The notes: a model not told the origin generated them from the letters alone. A DNA stretch of 64,000 nt from an uncultured Eubacterium sp. (GCA_910583555.1 CAJTXO010000002.1:187462-251461), one strand, 5' to 3'; positions 51,145-60,055 are shown, counted from the first letter of the stretch. Numbers and translations are program-made.

Positions 51145-51624
51145 ATGAATCGTGATCTGTGTGTGAAAATGGAAGAGGGAATTCTTAATATACGCGTTGG
51201 TGCTATTATAATGAAAGAAGATAAGTTTCTTATGGTCGAAAATGATCGTTTTGACCATATGTATTCTGTTGGCGGAAGAATCAAATTTGGTGAGACCGCA
51301 GAAGAAGCGGTGGTGAGGGAAGTGTATGAGGAAACCGGTGTAAGGATGGAAGTTGACAGACTTGGTTTCATTCACGAAAACTTTTTTCCGGGGGATACGT
51401 TGGTGAAGCAGGGAAACATCGTTCACGAGATTTCATTTTTTTACTACATGAATGTTCCGACAGATTTTGAACCGGTGTGTAATAGTTTTACAGAAGATGG
51501 AAATAAGGAACATTTGGTGTGGATCAGGGCTGACCATCCAAAGAAGTATTATCCTGAGTTTTTTAAAACGGAACTTGCCAGACCAGTTCGGGAAGTAAAG
51601 CATTTTGTGACGAAAGATGTGTGA
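51145..51624 (+). CDS. Nudix hydrolase
   Basis: ATG 51145 lies ~6 bp after GGAGG; the in-frame ATG at 51133 would overlap that site. The 159-residue protein has the box 'GGRIKFGETAEEAVVREVYE' plus 'ETGVRME', a perfect GX5EX7REVYEETGV. N-terminal 'LNIRVGAIIMKEDKFLMVEN' is standard. Substrate unknown. Confidence 0.88.
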   Translation: MNRDLCVKMEEGILNIRVGAIIMKEDKFLMVENDRFDHMYSVGGRIKFGETAEEAVVREVYEETGVRMEVDRLGFIHENFFPGDTLVKQGNIVHEISFFYYMNVPTDFEPVCNSFTEDGNKEHLVWIRADHPKKYYPEFFKTELARPVREVKHFVTKDV

Positions 51625-51682
51625 GATAAAAATATAAAATACAACTGAATGGAATCAAAAAACATAAGGATAGGAGTTATTA

Positions 51683-52567
51683 ATGAAAATCGGTATCATA
51701 TCGGATATACACAGTAATATTATCGCGCTCAAAGCCTGTATTACCTATATGGAATCAGTTCCTTGTGATGAATACTTATTCCTCGGGGATTATATTTCAG
51801 ATACTCCTTACACGCGGGAAACCATGGATTATGTGTATGATTTTTCTTCAAACCATGATTGCGTGTTTCTCAGAGGAAACAGAGAAGATTATATGCTCGA
51901 TCAAAGAAGGATTGCTACCAGGGGCGTTGAAAAAGGAAAATGGGGATGGAATTCGGCCACAGGCAGTCTTCTGTTTACATATAGGCAATTGAATGAGAAT
52001 GATTTTTCCTTTTTTGACAGCTTACCAATTACCTACCAGTACAAAAAAACAGACTGTCCATCTGTTACCATTTGTCATGGCTCTCCGGCGAGTTCCCGTG
52101 AAAGATTACTTGTTGAGGGGGAAAATACTAAAAACTGGTTAAGAGATATCAATACGGATTATCTGATTTGTGCACATACGCATTTGCCGGGTGAATTGGA
52201 ATATCAAGGGAAACATTACTTCAATTGCGGTTCGGTAGGAATTGCGATTGGCGCTTGTGGTTATGCACAGTGCATGATCATGGAAGATGTTTGTATAAAT
52301 GGTCAGATTGCATGGAACCCTTCTTTCTTAAAAATTCCTTATGACAATAAGCAGGTCGTGCAGGATATGAGGGTAAGTGGTTTGCTTAGTAAAGCACCGT
52401 GGTTTGTGAATAGCAATATACAGATTCTCTTAACAGGAACTGATTATTCCTCACAATTAGTTGAGTTGGCGAGTAAATTGGCGAGAGAGGCAGGGGAACA
52501 GGATTTTGTAGATGAAAAGTATTGGAGAGAAGCGGCACAACGGTTGGGAATACCTGATTATAGATAG
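51683..52567 (+). CDS. Metallophosphoesterase (YfcE/MJ0936-like)
   Basis: The 294-residue protein has calcineurin-like motifs: 'GIISDIHSNIIALKA' (DxH), 'YLFLGDYISD' (GD), 'FLRGNREDYMLD' (GNxE/D; His of GNHD replaced by Arg), 'TICHGSP' (GH-like) and 'ICAHTHLPGE' (GHTH replaced by AHTH). It should hydrolyse a phosphomono- or diester in the cytoplasm. The replacement of His by Arg in GNxE is seen in many family members. RBS AGGAGTTATT precedes the ATG. Confidence 0.87.
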   Translation: MKIGIISDIHSNIIALKACITYMESVPCDEYLFLGDYISDTPYTRETMDYVYDFSSNHDCVFLRGNREDYMLDQRRIATRGVEKGKWGWNSATGSLLFTYRQLNENDFSFFDSLPITYQYKKTDCPSVTICHGSPASSRERLLVEGENTKNWLRDINTDYLICAHTHLPGELEYQGKHYFNCGSVGIAIGACGYAQCMIMEDVCINGQIAWNPSFLKIPYDNKQVVQDMRVSGLLSKAPWFVNSNIQILLTGTDYSSQLVELASKLAREAGEQDFVDEKYWREAAQRLGIPDYR

Positions 52568-52594
52568 AAATGCTATGGAAGGAGGCCCTGAAAT

Positions 52595-53386
52595 ATGTTA
52601 CGATTTGGAATGCCAACGTTAATTGAAATAGACAGCCTCGAACATACCATGCACCTTTGCAGAGAATTGGGCCTGTCTTTTGTTGAATTAAATATGAACT
52701 TACCGCAGTTTCAGGTTTCATATTTGGAAAATGTCACATATTTGAGAGAACTGAAGGAAAAGTATCAGGTGGGATACACCATACATCTTGACGAAAATCT
52801 AAATGTATGCGATTTTAATACGGCAGTTGCCACAGCTTATACCGATACGGTTGTCAGGACGATTCAGGTCGCTAAAACACTGGATATACCTGTTTTGAAT
52901 GTGCATATGAATCATGGAGTCTATTTCACACTTCCGACGCAGAAGGTACAATTATATGAAAAATATTTTGAAGAATATATGAAGTCATGGAGAACGTTTT
53001 GCGCCATTTGTGAGAATGCGATCAGTGATGCCGGTATAGTGATCAGTATTGAAAATACAAATGGTTATACAGATTATGAGAAATCAGCGATAGATTATGC
53101 GCTCAAACGTGATATATTTGGCCTGACCTGGGATATCGGGCATTCTAATTCCGTTGCGGATATCGATGAAACATTTATTTCTGATCACAGTGAAAAACTG
53201 TGCCATTTCCATATTCATGATAGTTTAGGAAAAAAGGATCATATGGCGTTAGGTGACGGGGAAGTCGATCTGGCGCAGAGACTGCGTATAGCGGAAGAGC
53301 GTCGGTGCCGATGTGTGGTGGAAACAAAGACGGTTGAAGCCTTAAAGGAATCTGTATTATGGCTGAAAAAGAATGGTTATCTCTAA
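52595..53386 (+). CDS. Sugar phosphate isomerase/epimerase or AP-endonuclease-2 family TIM barrel
   Basis: The 263-residue protein is a xylose-isomerase-like TIM barrel: 'FVELNMNLPQFQVSYLENVT', 'VLNVHMNHGVYF', 'ISIENTNGYTDYEKSAIDYA', 'FGLTWDIGHSN' (metal-binding Asp-His) and 'LCHFHIHDSLGKKDHMALGD' (His-Asp pair). The metal ligands of the AP_endonuc_2/IolE-type family are present. Specific substrate (sugar acid, inositol, or damaged DNA) cannot be decided. It starts 28 bp after the metallophosphoesterase. Confidence 0.83.
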   Translation: MLRFGMPTLIEIDSLEHTMHLCRELGLSFVELNMNLPQFQVSYLENVTYLRELKEKYQVGYTIHLDENLNVCDFNTAVATAYTDTVVRTIQVAKTLDIPVLNVHMNHGVYFTLPTQKVQLYEKYFEEYMKSWRTFCAICENAISDAGIVISIENTNGYTDYEKSAIDYALKRDIFGLTWDIGHSNSVADIDETFISDHSEKLCHFHIHDSLGKKDHMALGDGEVDLAQRLRIAEERRCRCVVETKTVEALKESVLWLKKNGYL

Positions 53387-53413
53387 AAAACAGTCGAAGA
53401 AGGAGAGAGTGAA

Positions 53414-53719
53414 ATGACTATTGTAAATTTTTACGACGAAGTGGACGATGCATTACTTCGATTTGCTGTGATCATTGCCACTTCGGAAGGAAAGTATGTA
53501 TTTTGTAAGCATAAAGCGCGAAATACATGGGAAGTGCCGGGAGGTCACAGAGAAGCAGGGGAAATGATTTTAGATACCGCGAAAAGAGAATTGTATGAGG
53601 AAACAGGAATACAGCAAAAGGGGCTGGATAGATTTTGCACCTGCCGTTATTACTGGCTATATGGTTACCGTAACACTCCTTTTCATAGCTGCTGTTATTT
53701 GATTTATAGAATATCATAA
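53414..53719 (+). pseudogene. Truncated Nudix hydrolase
   Basis: The frame has a clear Nudix box in 'VPGGHREAGEMILDTAKREL' then 'YEETGIQ', but after residue ~78 the sequence ('CTCRYYWLYGYRNTPF') no longer fits the family and stops at 101 residues. Normal length is 140-160. A break (indel) near 53640 and loss of the tail are likely. Confidence 0.6.
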
Positions 53720-53748
53720 AAATAGCGCAAATGCAAATTTTTTGATAC

Positions 53749-53889
53749 ATGTTAAAGGAGAAATATCCCAATGTTTGCCTGGTTCCTTTGTATACGTTAG
53801 AGGGGGCGATTACAAATACCGAGTTTAATTGCCTTCCCGAGGAAAAGAAAAAGGAATTAAAAGAATTTAGTGATTTTCTTAAAAAATAG
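53749..53889 (+). CDS. Short ORF, probable C-terminal gene fragment
   Basis: A 46-codon frame begins at ATG 53749 (no good Shine-Dalgarno) and reads 'YPNVCLVPLYTLEGAITNTE' then a Glu/Lys-rich end and 'FSDFLKK'. The style is that of the end of a larger protein. No family could be named. Confidence 0.35.
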   Translation: MLKEKYPNVCLVPLYTLEGAITNTEFNCLPEEKKKELKEFSDFLKK

Positions 53890-53926
53890 TGTAATTATTG
53901 TTCGGGATAAGGAAGGGAGGTTTCAC

Positions 53927-54430
53927 TTGGAAATCCGCTACATAACAAGTTCCGATGACAGGGCTGCCATCAGCAAAATATATGAAGAAAGCTGGAAATA
54001 TGCCTATCAGGGCATTGTGCCACAGGAGTATCTTGACAGTATTTCAGAGGGGCGGTGGGGCTCGCATATAGAACAGGAAGATAGAAAGAATCTGGTCATG
54101 GTTGAAGATGGGAGGATGATTGGCACATCCAGCTTTGGCAGAGCCAGGATGGCAGAAATGGGTGGCTTTGGAGAGATCATTTCCCTTTATTTATTGCCGG
54201 AGCATATGGGGAAGGGGTATGGCAGGTTGCTGTTGCGGGCTGCTGTCGGCGAATGTAAGAAGATGGGATTTGACAAAGTGTTCTTATGGGTGCTGGAGGA
54301 AAATCAGAATGCGAGACGTTTTTATGAAAAGTGTGGGTTTATGCAGATGGAGCGTTATTTGTTCAGCGATATTGGCGGGAGGGAATTGAAAGAGGTGCAG
54401 TATTGTAATCCGAATGCGTTTTATCAATAA
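53927..54430 (+). CDS. GNAT-family acetyltransferase
   Basis: TTG 53927 is selected because GGGAGG (53915-53920) is 6 bp upstream; the upstream frame from 53870 has no site. The 167-residue protein has 'ESWKYAYQGIVPQEYLDSI', 'EIISLYLLPEHMGKGYGRLL' (acetyl-CoA loop) and 'NARRFYEKCGFMQMERYLF', the usual GNAT end. Acceptor unknown. Confidence 0.88.
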   Translation: MEIRYITSSDDRAAISKIYEESWKYAYQGIVPQEYLDSISEGRWGSHIEQEDRKNLVMVEDGRMIGTSSFGRARMAEMGGFGEIISLYLLPEHMGKGYGRLLLRAAVGECKKMGFDKVFLWVLEENQNARRFYEKCGFMQMERYLFSDIGGRELKEVQYCNPNAFYQ

Positions 54431-54517
54431 ATGGGATTTCGGAAGCTGGGGTGCACGGAAGGACTATGGGATGAGGTGAATCCTTGTCAGGTGTATGTGA
54501 TGGCAAGAAGAAAATAG
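54431..54517 (+). pseudogene. 28-codon gene remnant
   Basis: From ATG 54431, directly after the GNAT stop, a short frame reads MGFRKLGCTEGLWDEVNPCQ and ends at 54517. 'MGF..LG' resembles the final helix-strand of another acetyltransferase. It is too short to be functional. Confidence 0.4.
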
Positions 54518-54532
54518 AAAGGGGAACACATA

Positions 54533-55093
54533 ATGAGTGATACTATGAAATTTGAGAACAGGGAGCAATTTCGGACATGGCTCTATGAGCATTGCCAGTC
54601 GGATGATGGAATCTGGTTGTTATTCGGAAAAGCCGGCGGGCCGAAAACGGTAAAAGCCGGAGAAGCACTCGAGGAAGCTCTCTGTTTTGGATGGATTGAC
54701 GGACAGATGCAGCGTATTGACGATAAAACGTATAAGAAATATTTTTGTATGCGCAGGGAGAAGAGCAAGTGGTCCGAGAAAAATAAAAAACTGGTACAAG
54801 ACCTTGAAAAACGGGGACTTATGACCGAGTTTGGCAGAGAGAAGATCGAGGAAGCCAAAAAGAACGGACAGTGGGACGCGTCAAAGTCCATAGAAATCAC
54901 AGACGAACAAATTGCACAGCTTTCCACGCTGCTAGAAGAGTACGAGCCCGCCTTCACAAATTTCCAGGCTATGTCTTTGTCGGTAAAGAAAACTTACACG
55001 CGAGCATATTTAGACGCAAAAACAGATGCCGGACGGGAAAAGCGGATTGCCTGGATGGTCGAGAGGCTCAATAAAAATTTGAAGCCTATGTAG
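54533..55093 (+). CDS. YdeI/OmpD-associated family protein
   Basis: The 186-residue protein has the YdeI signature: 'FRTWLYEHCQSDDGIWLLF', 'EALCFGWIDGQMQRIDDKTY', 'RREKSKWSEKNKKLV', and a helical C-terminal part ending 'GREKRIAWMVERL'. In Gram-negatives members are linked to resistance to cationic peptides, in Firmicutes their role is unknown. The Shine-Dalgarno AAAGGGG precedes ATG 54533. Confidence 0.85.
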   Translation: MSDTMKFENREQFRTWLYEHCQSDDGIWLLFGKAGGPKTVKAGEALEEALCFGWIDGQMQRIDDKTYKKYFCMRREKSKWSEKNKKLVQDLEKRGLMTEFGREKIEEAKKNGQWDASKSIEITDEQIAQLSTLLEEYEPAFTNFQAMSLSVKKTYTRAYLDAKTDAGREKRIAWMVERLNKNLKPM

Positions 55094-55172
55094 CGGCGGT
55101 GAAAAGTGGAAAAAATAAATAGGGTCCGCGGCGATTGAAACGTGTTGTTAAAGCATGTGGAAAGGGGAGTAA

Positions 55173-55253
55173 AGAGTGAAAAATAAATTTTTCACTCTGC
55201 AAGTTTGTGCGCGCACGCCCAAACTTGTGTGATGCGCAAAAGACGTGCGCGCA
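55173..55253. repeat. Cluster of hairpins and GTGCGCGCA repeats
   Basis: Hairpin A is a perfect 11-bp stem with a 4-base loop (55173-55183 / 55188-55198). Hairpin B is CAAGTTTG (55200-55207) with CAAACTTG (55220-55227). GTGCGCGCA occurs at 55208-55216 and 55245-55253, the second also pairing with ATGCGCA at 55232. The segment lies 37 bp before the peptidase start; the purpose is unknown. Confidence 0.6.
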
Positions 55254-55289
55254 TGAGGGGAATTATGAGTATATCGGGGGAGAAAGTGC

Positions 55290-56309
55290 ATGAATGAATT
55301 AAAAGTTCCTAAGGTATTAAAAAAGGGTGACACAATCGCTTTGATCTCTATTTCTGGAGGCAGAGCAGGTGATGGGGATTTGTTTTACAGATATGAGATA
55401 GGTAAAAGGAGATTGGAAGAAATATGGGAAATTAACGTTGTCACGACACCGAACGCATTAGCAGGCAGTATATATTTGTATGAACATCCAGAGGCACGCG
55501 CCGAAGATTTAATGTGGGCGATGGAGAATAAAGAGATAAATGAAATTATTTGTATGATGGGTGGTGACGATTCTTACAGGGTACTCCCATATATAGATTT
55601 GAATGTCATAAAAAATAATCCAAAAGTCTTTATGGGATATTCTGATATTACTTCATGGATGGCAGTATTTGCAAAAGCAGGTATAAGAGCGTACTATGGC
55701 CCTAATTTATTAACGCCTGTCGCCCAACCAGTCGCATTAGATAACTACACAAGGGAAGCGATGACAAAATGTTTATTTTCTACTGAAATCATAGGTGATG
55801 TACCGGCTTGTTCAGAGTACACAAATATAGAATGGCGGAATATTGGCAAAGATGAAATAAAATGGGAATCCAATCCCGGCTATCGATTGGTGCAGGGGAG
55901 TGGAGTTGCGAGAGGAAGGATTTTTGGAGGATGTGCAGGACCATTGCGACAGATTATGGGAACGGAATTTTTTCCAACTCAGGATTTTTTTAAGGACTGT
56001 ATTATCATGTTAGAGATTGGATTGCCGTATGGAAGTGCTTTGGCGGGACTGCATGACCTGCGGGCGCTAGATGCAGCGGGAATGTTTAGGGAAGCGGCAG
56101 CAATTATGACTGGCCAGTTAAGTGAGGAAGAAGAAAAAATGTTAGTTAAGTTTTTGAGGTATGAAGCACAGCGGGAAGATATACCAGTATTATCAAATGT
56201 TGATTTCGTTCATAGAACACCAATGACTGTTATACCGATAGGGGCAATGGCTGAGATTGACTGCAGCCGTGCAGCATTTAAGATTGTGGAGTCAGGGGTA
56301 GTGGAATAG
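55290..56309 (+). CDS. LD-carboxypeptidase / MccF-like S66 peptidase
   Basis: The 339-residue protein matches the S66 family: 'KVPKVLKKGDTIALISISGG' start, 'IICMMGGDDSYRVLPYIDL', nucleophile Ser in 'VFMGYSDITSWMAVF', then 'YGPNLLTPVAQ', a Glu in 'ARGRIFGGCAGPLRQIMG' region and 'SNVDFVHRTPMTVIPIGA' near the end (catalytic His). Family members trim murein tetrapeptides or, like MccF, detoxify microcin C by cutting its amide bond. Among resistance-like neighbours the MccF type is attractive, but is not proven. Confidence 0.87.
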   Translation: MNELKVPKVLKKGDTIALISISGGRAGDGDLFYRYEIGKRRLEEIWEINVVTTPNALAGSIYLYEHPEARAEDLMWAMENKEINEIICMMGGDDSYRVLPYIDLNVIKNNPKVFMGYSDITSWMAVFAKAGIRAYYGPNLLTPVAQPVALDNYTREAMTKCLFSTEIIGDVPACSEYTNIEWRNIGKDEIKWESNPGYRLVQGSGVARGRIFGGCAGPLRQIMGTEFFPTQDFFKDCIIMLEIGLPYGSALAGLHDLRALDAAGMFREAAAIMTGQLSEEEEKMLVKFLRYEAQREDIPVLSNVDFVHRTPMTVIPIGAMAEIDCSRAAFKIVESGVVE

Positions 56310-56443
56310 AACGGGAATAATCTGATGGCTAATAGGTGAAAGAGCAAGGAGACAATATAAATCTTTACGGGAAAGAAAAAATGGGGTAAAATGTAAATAT
56401 CAGTTGAAATGGCTGGGATAGAAGAAAAGGGGAAGGTGATAGC

Positions 56444-57888
56444 ATGAGTGATGTGTTTAATAATCAATTATTTGAAGCGTTTGGGGCGGCATCGGATCAT
56501 GTTTACATATATGTGTGATATGAAGACCGATGTTTCCCGCTGGTCAAAAGCTGCTGTGGACTATTTCGGGCTGGCAGGGGAGTATCTGGAGGATGCGGCG
56601 AATGTTTGGGGAGGCCATGTACATCCGGATGACTTGAAAATTTATATGGAGGATATCGAAGGTGTTTTTTCCGGCACAAAGAAGTATCATGACTGCCAGT
56701 ACAGGGCGAGGAATGCAGAGGGCGGTTATGTGTGGGTGGAGTGCAAGGGCAGCGTGATCAGGGATGAGGAAGGAACGCCGATCATTTTCGCGGGACTTAT
56801 GACGAGGATAGACGGACAGAGCAAATACGATTCCCTGACCGGACTTTTGACAACACATGAGACGCGTTATTTGGACTTTGCCTCGAGGCAGGGGATTGCC
56901 CTGTTGATCGGTATGGATGGATTCCGTAAAATAATAAGCAATTACGGATATAACATCGGGGATGAGATCCTGATCAAGTTTTCGAGGGAGATCAGCGATT
57001 TATGTAAACCGGGATGGAACGTGCTGCGGTTCAGCGGGGATGAGTTCCTCGTGATTGCTTTCGCGTCCGGTCTGCAGGAAGTGAAAGACTTTTATAAAGA
57101 ACTATGCCGGAAGACGGATGTTGTCATACTGGAAGTGTATTAAAAATGATTTTAAGGGGTTTGAATTGTACTTTCAGCCGTTTATTGACCCGAATAACAG
57201 TAGGATCGCGGGCTGTGAATGTCTTCTCCGTTGGAAAGGCGAACGAATAAAAGATTCCTATCCGATGGAGTTTATTAAAGTGTTAGAGGACTACGGTGAT
57301 ATTCATGAAGTTGGATTCTGGGTGATGGAACAGGCGATCCGGCAGCAGGCAGAATGGCGCGATCTGTACGGGGAGCTGCGGATCAGTTTTAATGTATCTT
57401 ATCAGCAGTTTTTAGACGAAACGTTTGAGGAAAGAGCGATCTCCTATGTGGAAAAATACGGGGCAAATCCGAATTATATCATTATAGAGCTTACGGAAAG
57501 CTGCCAGGTGGAACATCCAAAAGAACTTGCGGCCATGTTTGGCAGGCTGCGTGAGCAGGGGTTTAAAATAGCACTGGATGATTTTGGGACGGCATATGCT
57601 TCTATGGAGATGTTAAAATGGCTTCCTGTGGATTATATAAAAGTGGAGCATTCTTTCGTCAGCGAATTAGCGAAGCCGGGGCATGATATAGATTATGTGA
57701 TCGTTGACAGTCTGTTGGAAATGTGCACACGTTTGGGGTATGATTCGATCATAGAAGGCGTGGAGGACAGAAAGGTGGCAGATATCGTGGGAAAATTGAA
57801 CGCCACGTTGTTACAGGGATATCATTATTCGCATCCAATCTGCCGGAAGGATTTTGAAAAGATGCTTTATGAGGATAGAGAGTCGTAA
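56444..57888 (+). pseudogene. PAS-GGDEF-EAL protein with two frameshifts
   Basis: From ATG 56444 (GGGGAAGGTG upstream) the first frame reads MSDVFNNQLFEAFGAASDHV and dies at a TGA near 56517, where an indel in 'atatatgtgtgat' breaks it. The next frame has a PAS domain, a GGDEF region ('RYLDFASRQGIALLIGMDGF', 'VLRFSGDEFLVIAF', with Ser for the first Gly) that is short by ~50 residues, and a stop at 57143. A missing A near 57137 shifts to the EAL frame ('FELYFQPFID', 'GCECLLRW' for EAL, 'IIELTES', 'IALDDFGTAYA', 'IIEGVED'). The cyclase half is degenerate; the EAL half keeps most metal-binding residues but has ECL for EAL. Confidence 0.78.
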
Positions 57889-58012
57889 AGAGGGATACGA
57901 CTGGACGGGAATAGGCGATAAGCTGACCGTGGCATGAACGAATATGGCATTTTTCAGTTTGGATATGATATTGTGAGGAAATGTTTTATCTGGCAAAGGA
58001 GTTGGCTTATAT

Positions 58013-58222
58013 ATGGAAAAGTATGTTATTTATAGTCATATCGGTGAATTGTCTAAGCCTAATAATGGATGGGTGAAGGAATTAAATTTAATTTCCTGGA
58101 ATGACCGTGAACCTGTGTATGATATAAGAACTTGGAATGCCAGTCATACAATATATGGAAAGGGGATTACGATGACACCAAAGCAAATGGAAGCCTTAAA
58201 AGAATTATTAAAGAATATATGA
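58013..58222 (+). CDS. PC4/YdbC-family ssDNA-binding-like protein
   Basis: The 69-residue protein 'WVKELNLISWNDREPVYDIR' and 'GITMTPKQMEALKELL' match YdbC-like PC4 homologues (transcriptional coactivator p15 fold), which bind single-stranded DNA as dimers. Length matches. It overlaps the next gene by ATGA. Confidence 0.75.
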   Translation: MEKYVIYSHIGELSKPNNGWVKELNLISWNDREPVYDIRTWNASHTIYGKGITMTPKQMEALKELLKNI

Positions 58223-58410
58223 TCATTATTTATGATGACCATTGTTCTTTTCAAAGATGCGGTTCTAAAGGCGGAAGCGGAGAATATGATTTCCTGTCTT
58301 TAGATGAATTGTATATGGCAGAACAGGTGGACGGGATCATATTAGAAAGGGATTGGGGAATGATACAATATTTAGATTGTGTAGATTTTGAAATGCAGGG
58401 ACTGGTCTGA
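58219..58410 (+). CDS. Small 63-residue protein of unknown function
   Basis: The ATG overlaps the PC4-like stop (ATGA), so it is translationally coupled. The sequence includes 'IIYDDHCSFQRCGSKGGSGE' and an acidic second half. No family was recognised. It may be the partner of the PC4-like protein. Confidence 0.5.
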   Translation: MIIIYDDHCSFQRCGSKGGSGEYDFLSLDELYMAEQVDGIILERDWGMIQYLDCVDFEMQGLV

Positions 58411-58477
58411 ACACGTTCGCATGGCGGCGTAAATGGAACGTTGTATGGTTGTGAGGAAAAGCGCAGGAGGATTTTAA

Positions 58478-59299
58478 ATGGAAAATTTTAATGATACGGC
58501 AAAAAATATGGCGGAGGATGCGGTGCTATTTGCCATGCAGAGTGGGATCGTGCTTGATTATACAAAAGAAAGTGCCAAAAACGTTGATACTTTGCTAGGA
58601 GCCCATCATGATAATCTTGATAAGTATGACAGCGATGAGGGGGCAAAAATCTTGTGGAATGTCGCAGTTTTGTTCGGAGCATATATCGGGGAGATGCTGC
58701 TGCGCTGCGGACTGGCTGAAAAAGGGGGTGTCTGGGTCGAGGATGACGGACTTCCTATACTGAGTATTCCTGGCACCCAAACTTCTGCTTCACCGATCAC
58801 CAAAGCCCACAAGCGGATTCTGAACGGCGAAGAGGATAGCATAAAAAGCTTCGTTGATGTGGTGTTCTCTATCGTGAATGGCGAATGGCCGAAAACGGGA
58901 GTGTTGCGGGTTCCTGATGTTGAAATGGCCAGTGGTGGAAAGATCGAGAAAATTGATTTGAAAGAATCAGACTACTACATATCCCTTGTCGCGGAGGGAA
59001 AAGAGGACTTTGTGATTTTCAATTCTCACGATGGATTTTTTCAATTCTACGGAGTGGGAAATCAATTTGTCTGCGAAGCCTGGTTCGATCTGGGTGGACG
59101 CAGGGCGTATGCGATGATAAATCCCGACTGTGAGAATACCAAGCGGATAAAACTTGTCACACCGTTCGGTCAATATACCCCAAAAGAACGGGATATTATT
59201 TCTCTCGAACAGCTTAAAACAGCGGTGTATGAGTATTTTTCCAATCTTGAAGAGGTGGACTTTCTCGCAAAAGTCCCACATGAGAAAATGAAACTGTAG
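58478..59299 (+). CDS. Uncharacterised 273-residue protein
   Basis: No family was recognised. The N-terminal half (about 1-110) is helical ('MAEDAVLFAMQSGIVLDYTK', 'ILWNVAVLFGAYIGEMLLRC') and the C-terminal half (about 140-260) is beta-rich, with 'YYISLVAEGKEDFVIFNSHD' and 'FQFYGVGNQFVCEAWFDLGG'. The protein has no signal peptide or membrane anchor. The Shine-Dalgarno is GCAGGAGG 9 bp before ATG 58478. The two-part layout could be a toxin or immunity-type protein, but that is conjecture. Confidence 0.7.
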   Translation: MENFNDTAKNMAEDAVLFAMQSGIVLDYTKESAKNVDTLLGAHHDNLDKYDSDEGAKILWNVAVLFGAYIGEMLLRCGLAEKGGVWVEDDGLPILSIPGTQTSASPITKAHKRILNGEEDSIKSFVDVVFSIVNGEWPKTGVLRVPDVEMASGGKIEKIDLKESDYYISLVAEGKEDFVIFNSHDGFFQFYGVGNQFVCEAWFDLGGRRAYAMINPDCENTKRIKLVTPFGQYTPKERDIISLEQLKTAVYEYFSNLEEVDFLAKVPHEKMKL

Positions 59300-59350
59300 G
59301 TTTTGGTTGTTGTGGTTATACGATAGCAGAATGTATTTGGAGGATCAGTC

Positions 59351-60046
59351 ATGAAGGTAGAGGAATTAGATGTATGGGAAAAACTCCAAAAGAAATTGAC
59401 ATGGGAGCAATTAGGACAGTTCTCGGGCAAGCGTATATTGGAATTTGGCTGCGGCAGCGGCGTCATGGGTGCACATTACGCCGAGAAAAATACAGTGATC
59501 GGTATAGATCCAGACGAGCAGACACTGTTTTGCAATACGTATGACGGTGTGGAACAAATTTGTGGCGATATAACATGTCTGTCGGAATATGCCGATCAAT
59601 CGTTCGATATCATACTGTGCCATAATGTACTGGAGTATGCCTCAGAGCGTGAGGAGATCGTGAAAGAGTTTCAAAGGCTGTTAAAAGACGGCGGTCTTCT
59701 TTCCGTATTAAAACATAACAGACCGGGAAGGGTGATGCAGATGGCGGTGCTTTTGAACAATTTTGACCACGCCAATGATCTGCTGGATGGCCGGAACGGT
59801 GCGGCTCGGCAGTATGGGCAGATTTCGTATTATGAGGATGAAGAACTCGAGAAATGGGCGCCGGGATTACAGATTGAAAAAGTGTTTGGCATGAGAACTT
59901 TTTGGGATCTTCAACAGGATCAGGAAATCCAAAAAGAGGAGGATTGGCAGAGGGAGATGATGAAATTGGAGCAGAGGGTTTCCAATATAGAGGAATACCG
60001 GAATATCGCATTCTTTCATCATATCCTTTTGAGGAAGGCAAAGTGA
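59351..60046 (+). CDS. Class I SAM-dependent methyltransferase
   Basis: The 231-residue protein has the Rossmann SAM motifs: I 'RILEFGCGSGVMGAHYA', II 'VIGIDPDEQTLF', the 'FDIILCHNVLEYASEREEIV' post-II strand and 'EFQRLLKDGGLLSVLKHN'. A lid region and a C-terminal Glu-rich helix follow. It methylates an unknown small molecule. The AGGAGG-like site is GGAGGATCAGTC before ATG 59351. Confidence 0.88.
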   Translation: MKVEELDVWEKLQKKLTWEQLGQFSGKRILEFGCGSGVMGAHYAEKNTVIGIDPDEQTLFCNTYDGVEQICGDITCLSEYADQSFDIILCHNVLEYASEREEIVKEFQRLLKDGGLLSVLKHNRPGRVMQMAVLLNNFDHANDLLDGRNGAARQYGQISYYEDEELEKWAPGLQIEKVFGMRTFWDLQQDQEIQKEEDWQREMMKLEQRVSNIEEYRNIAFFHHILLRKAK

Positions 60047-60055
60047 TCTGTATTA

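Noticed and set aside
55173..55253. Integron attC-like site
   Set aside because: No R and L core sites or conserved spacing, and no integrase in the window.
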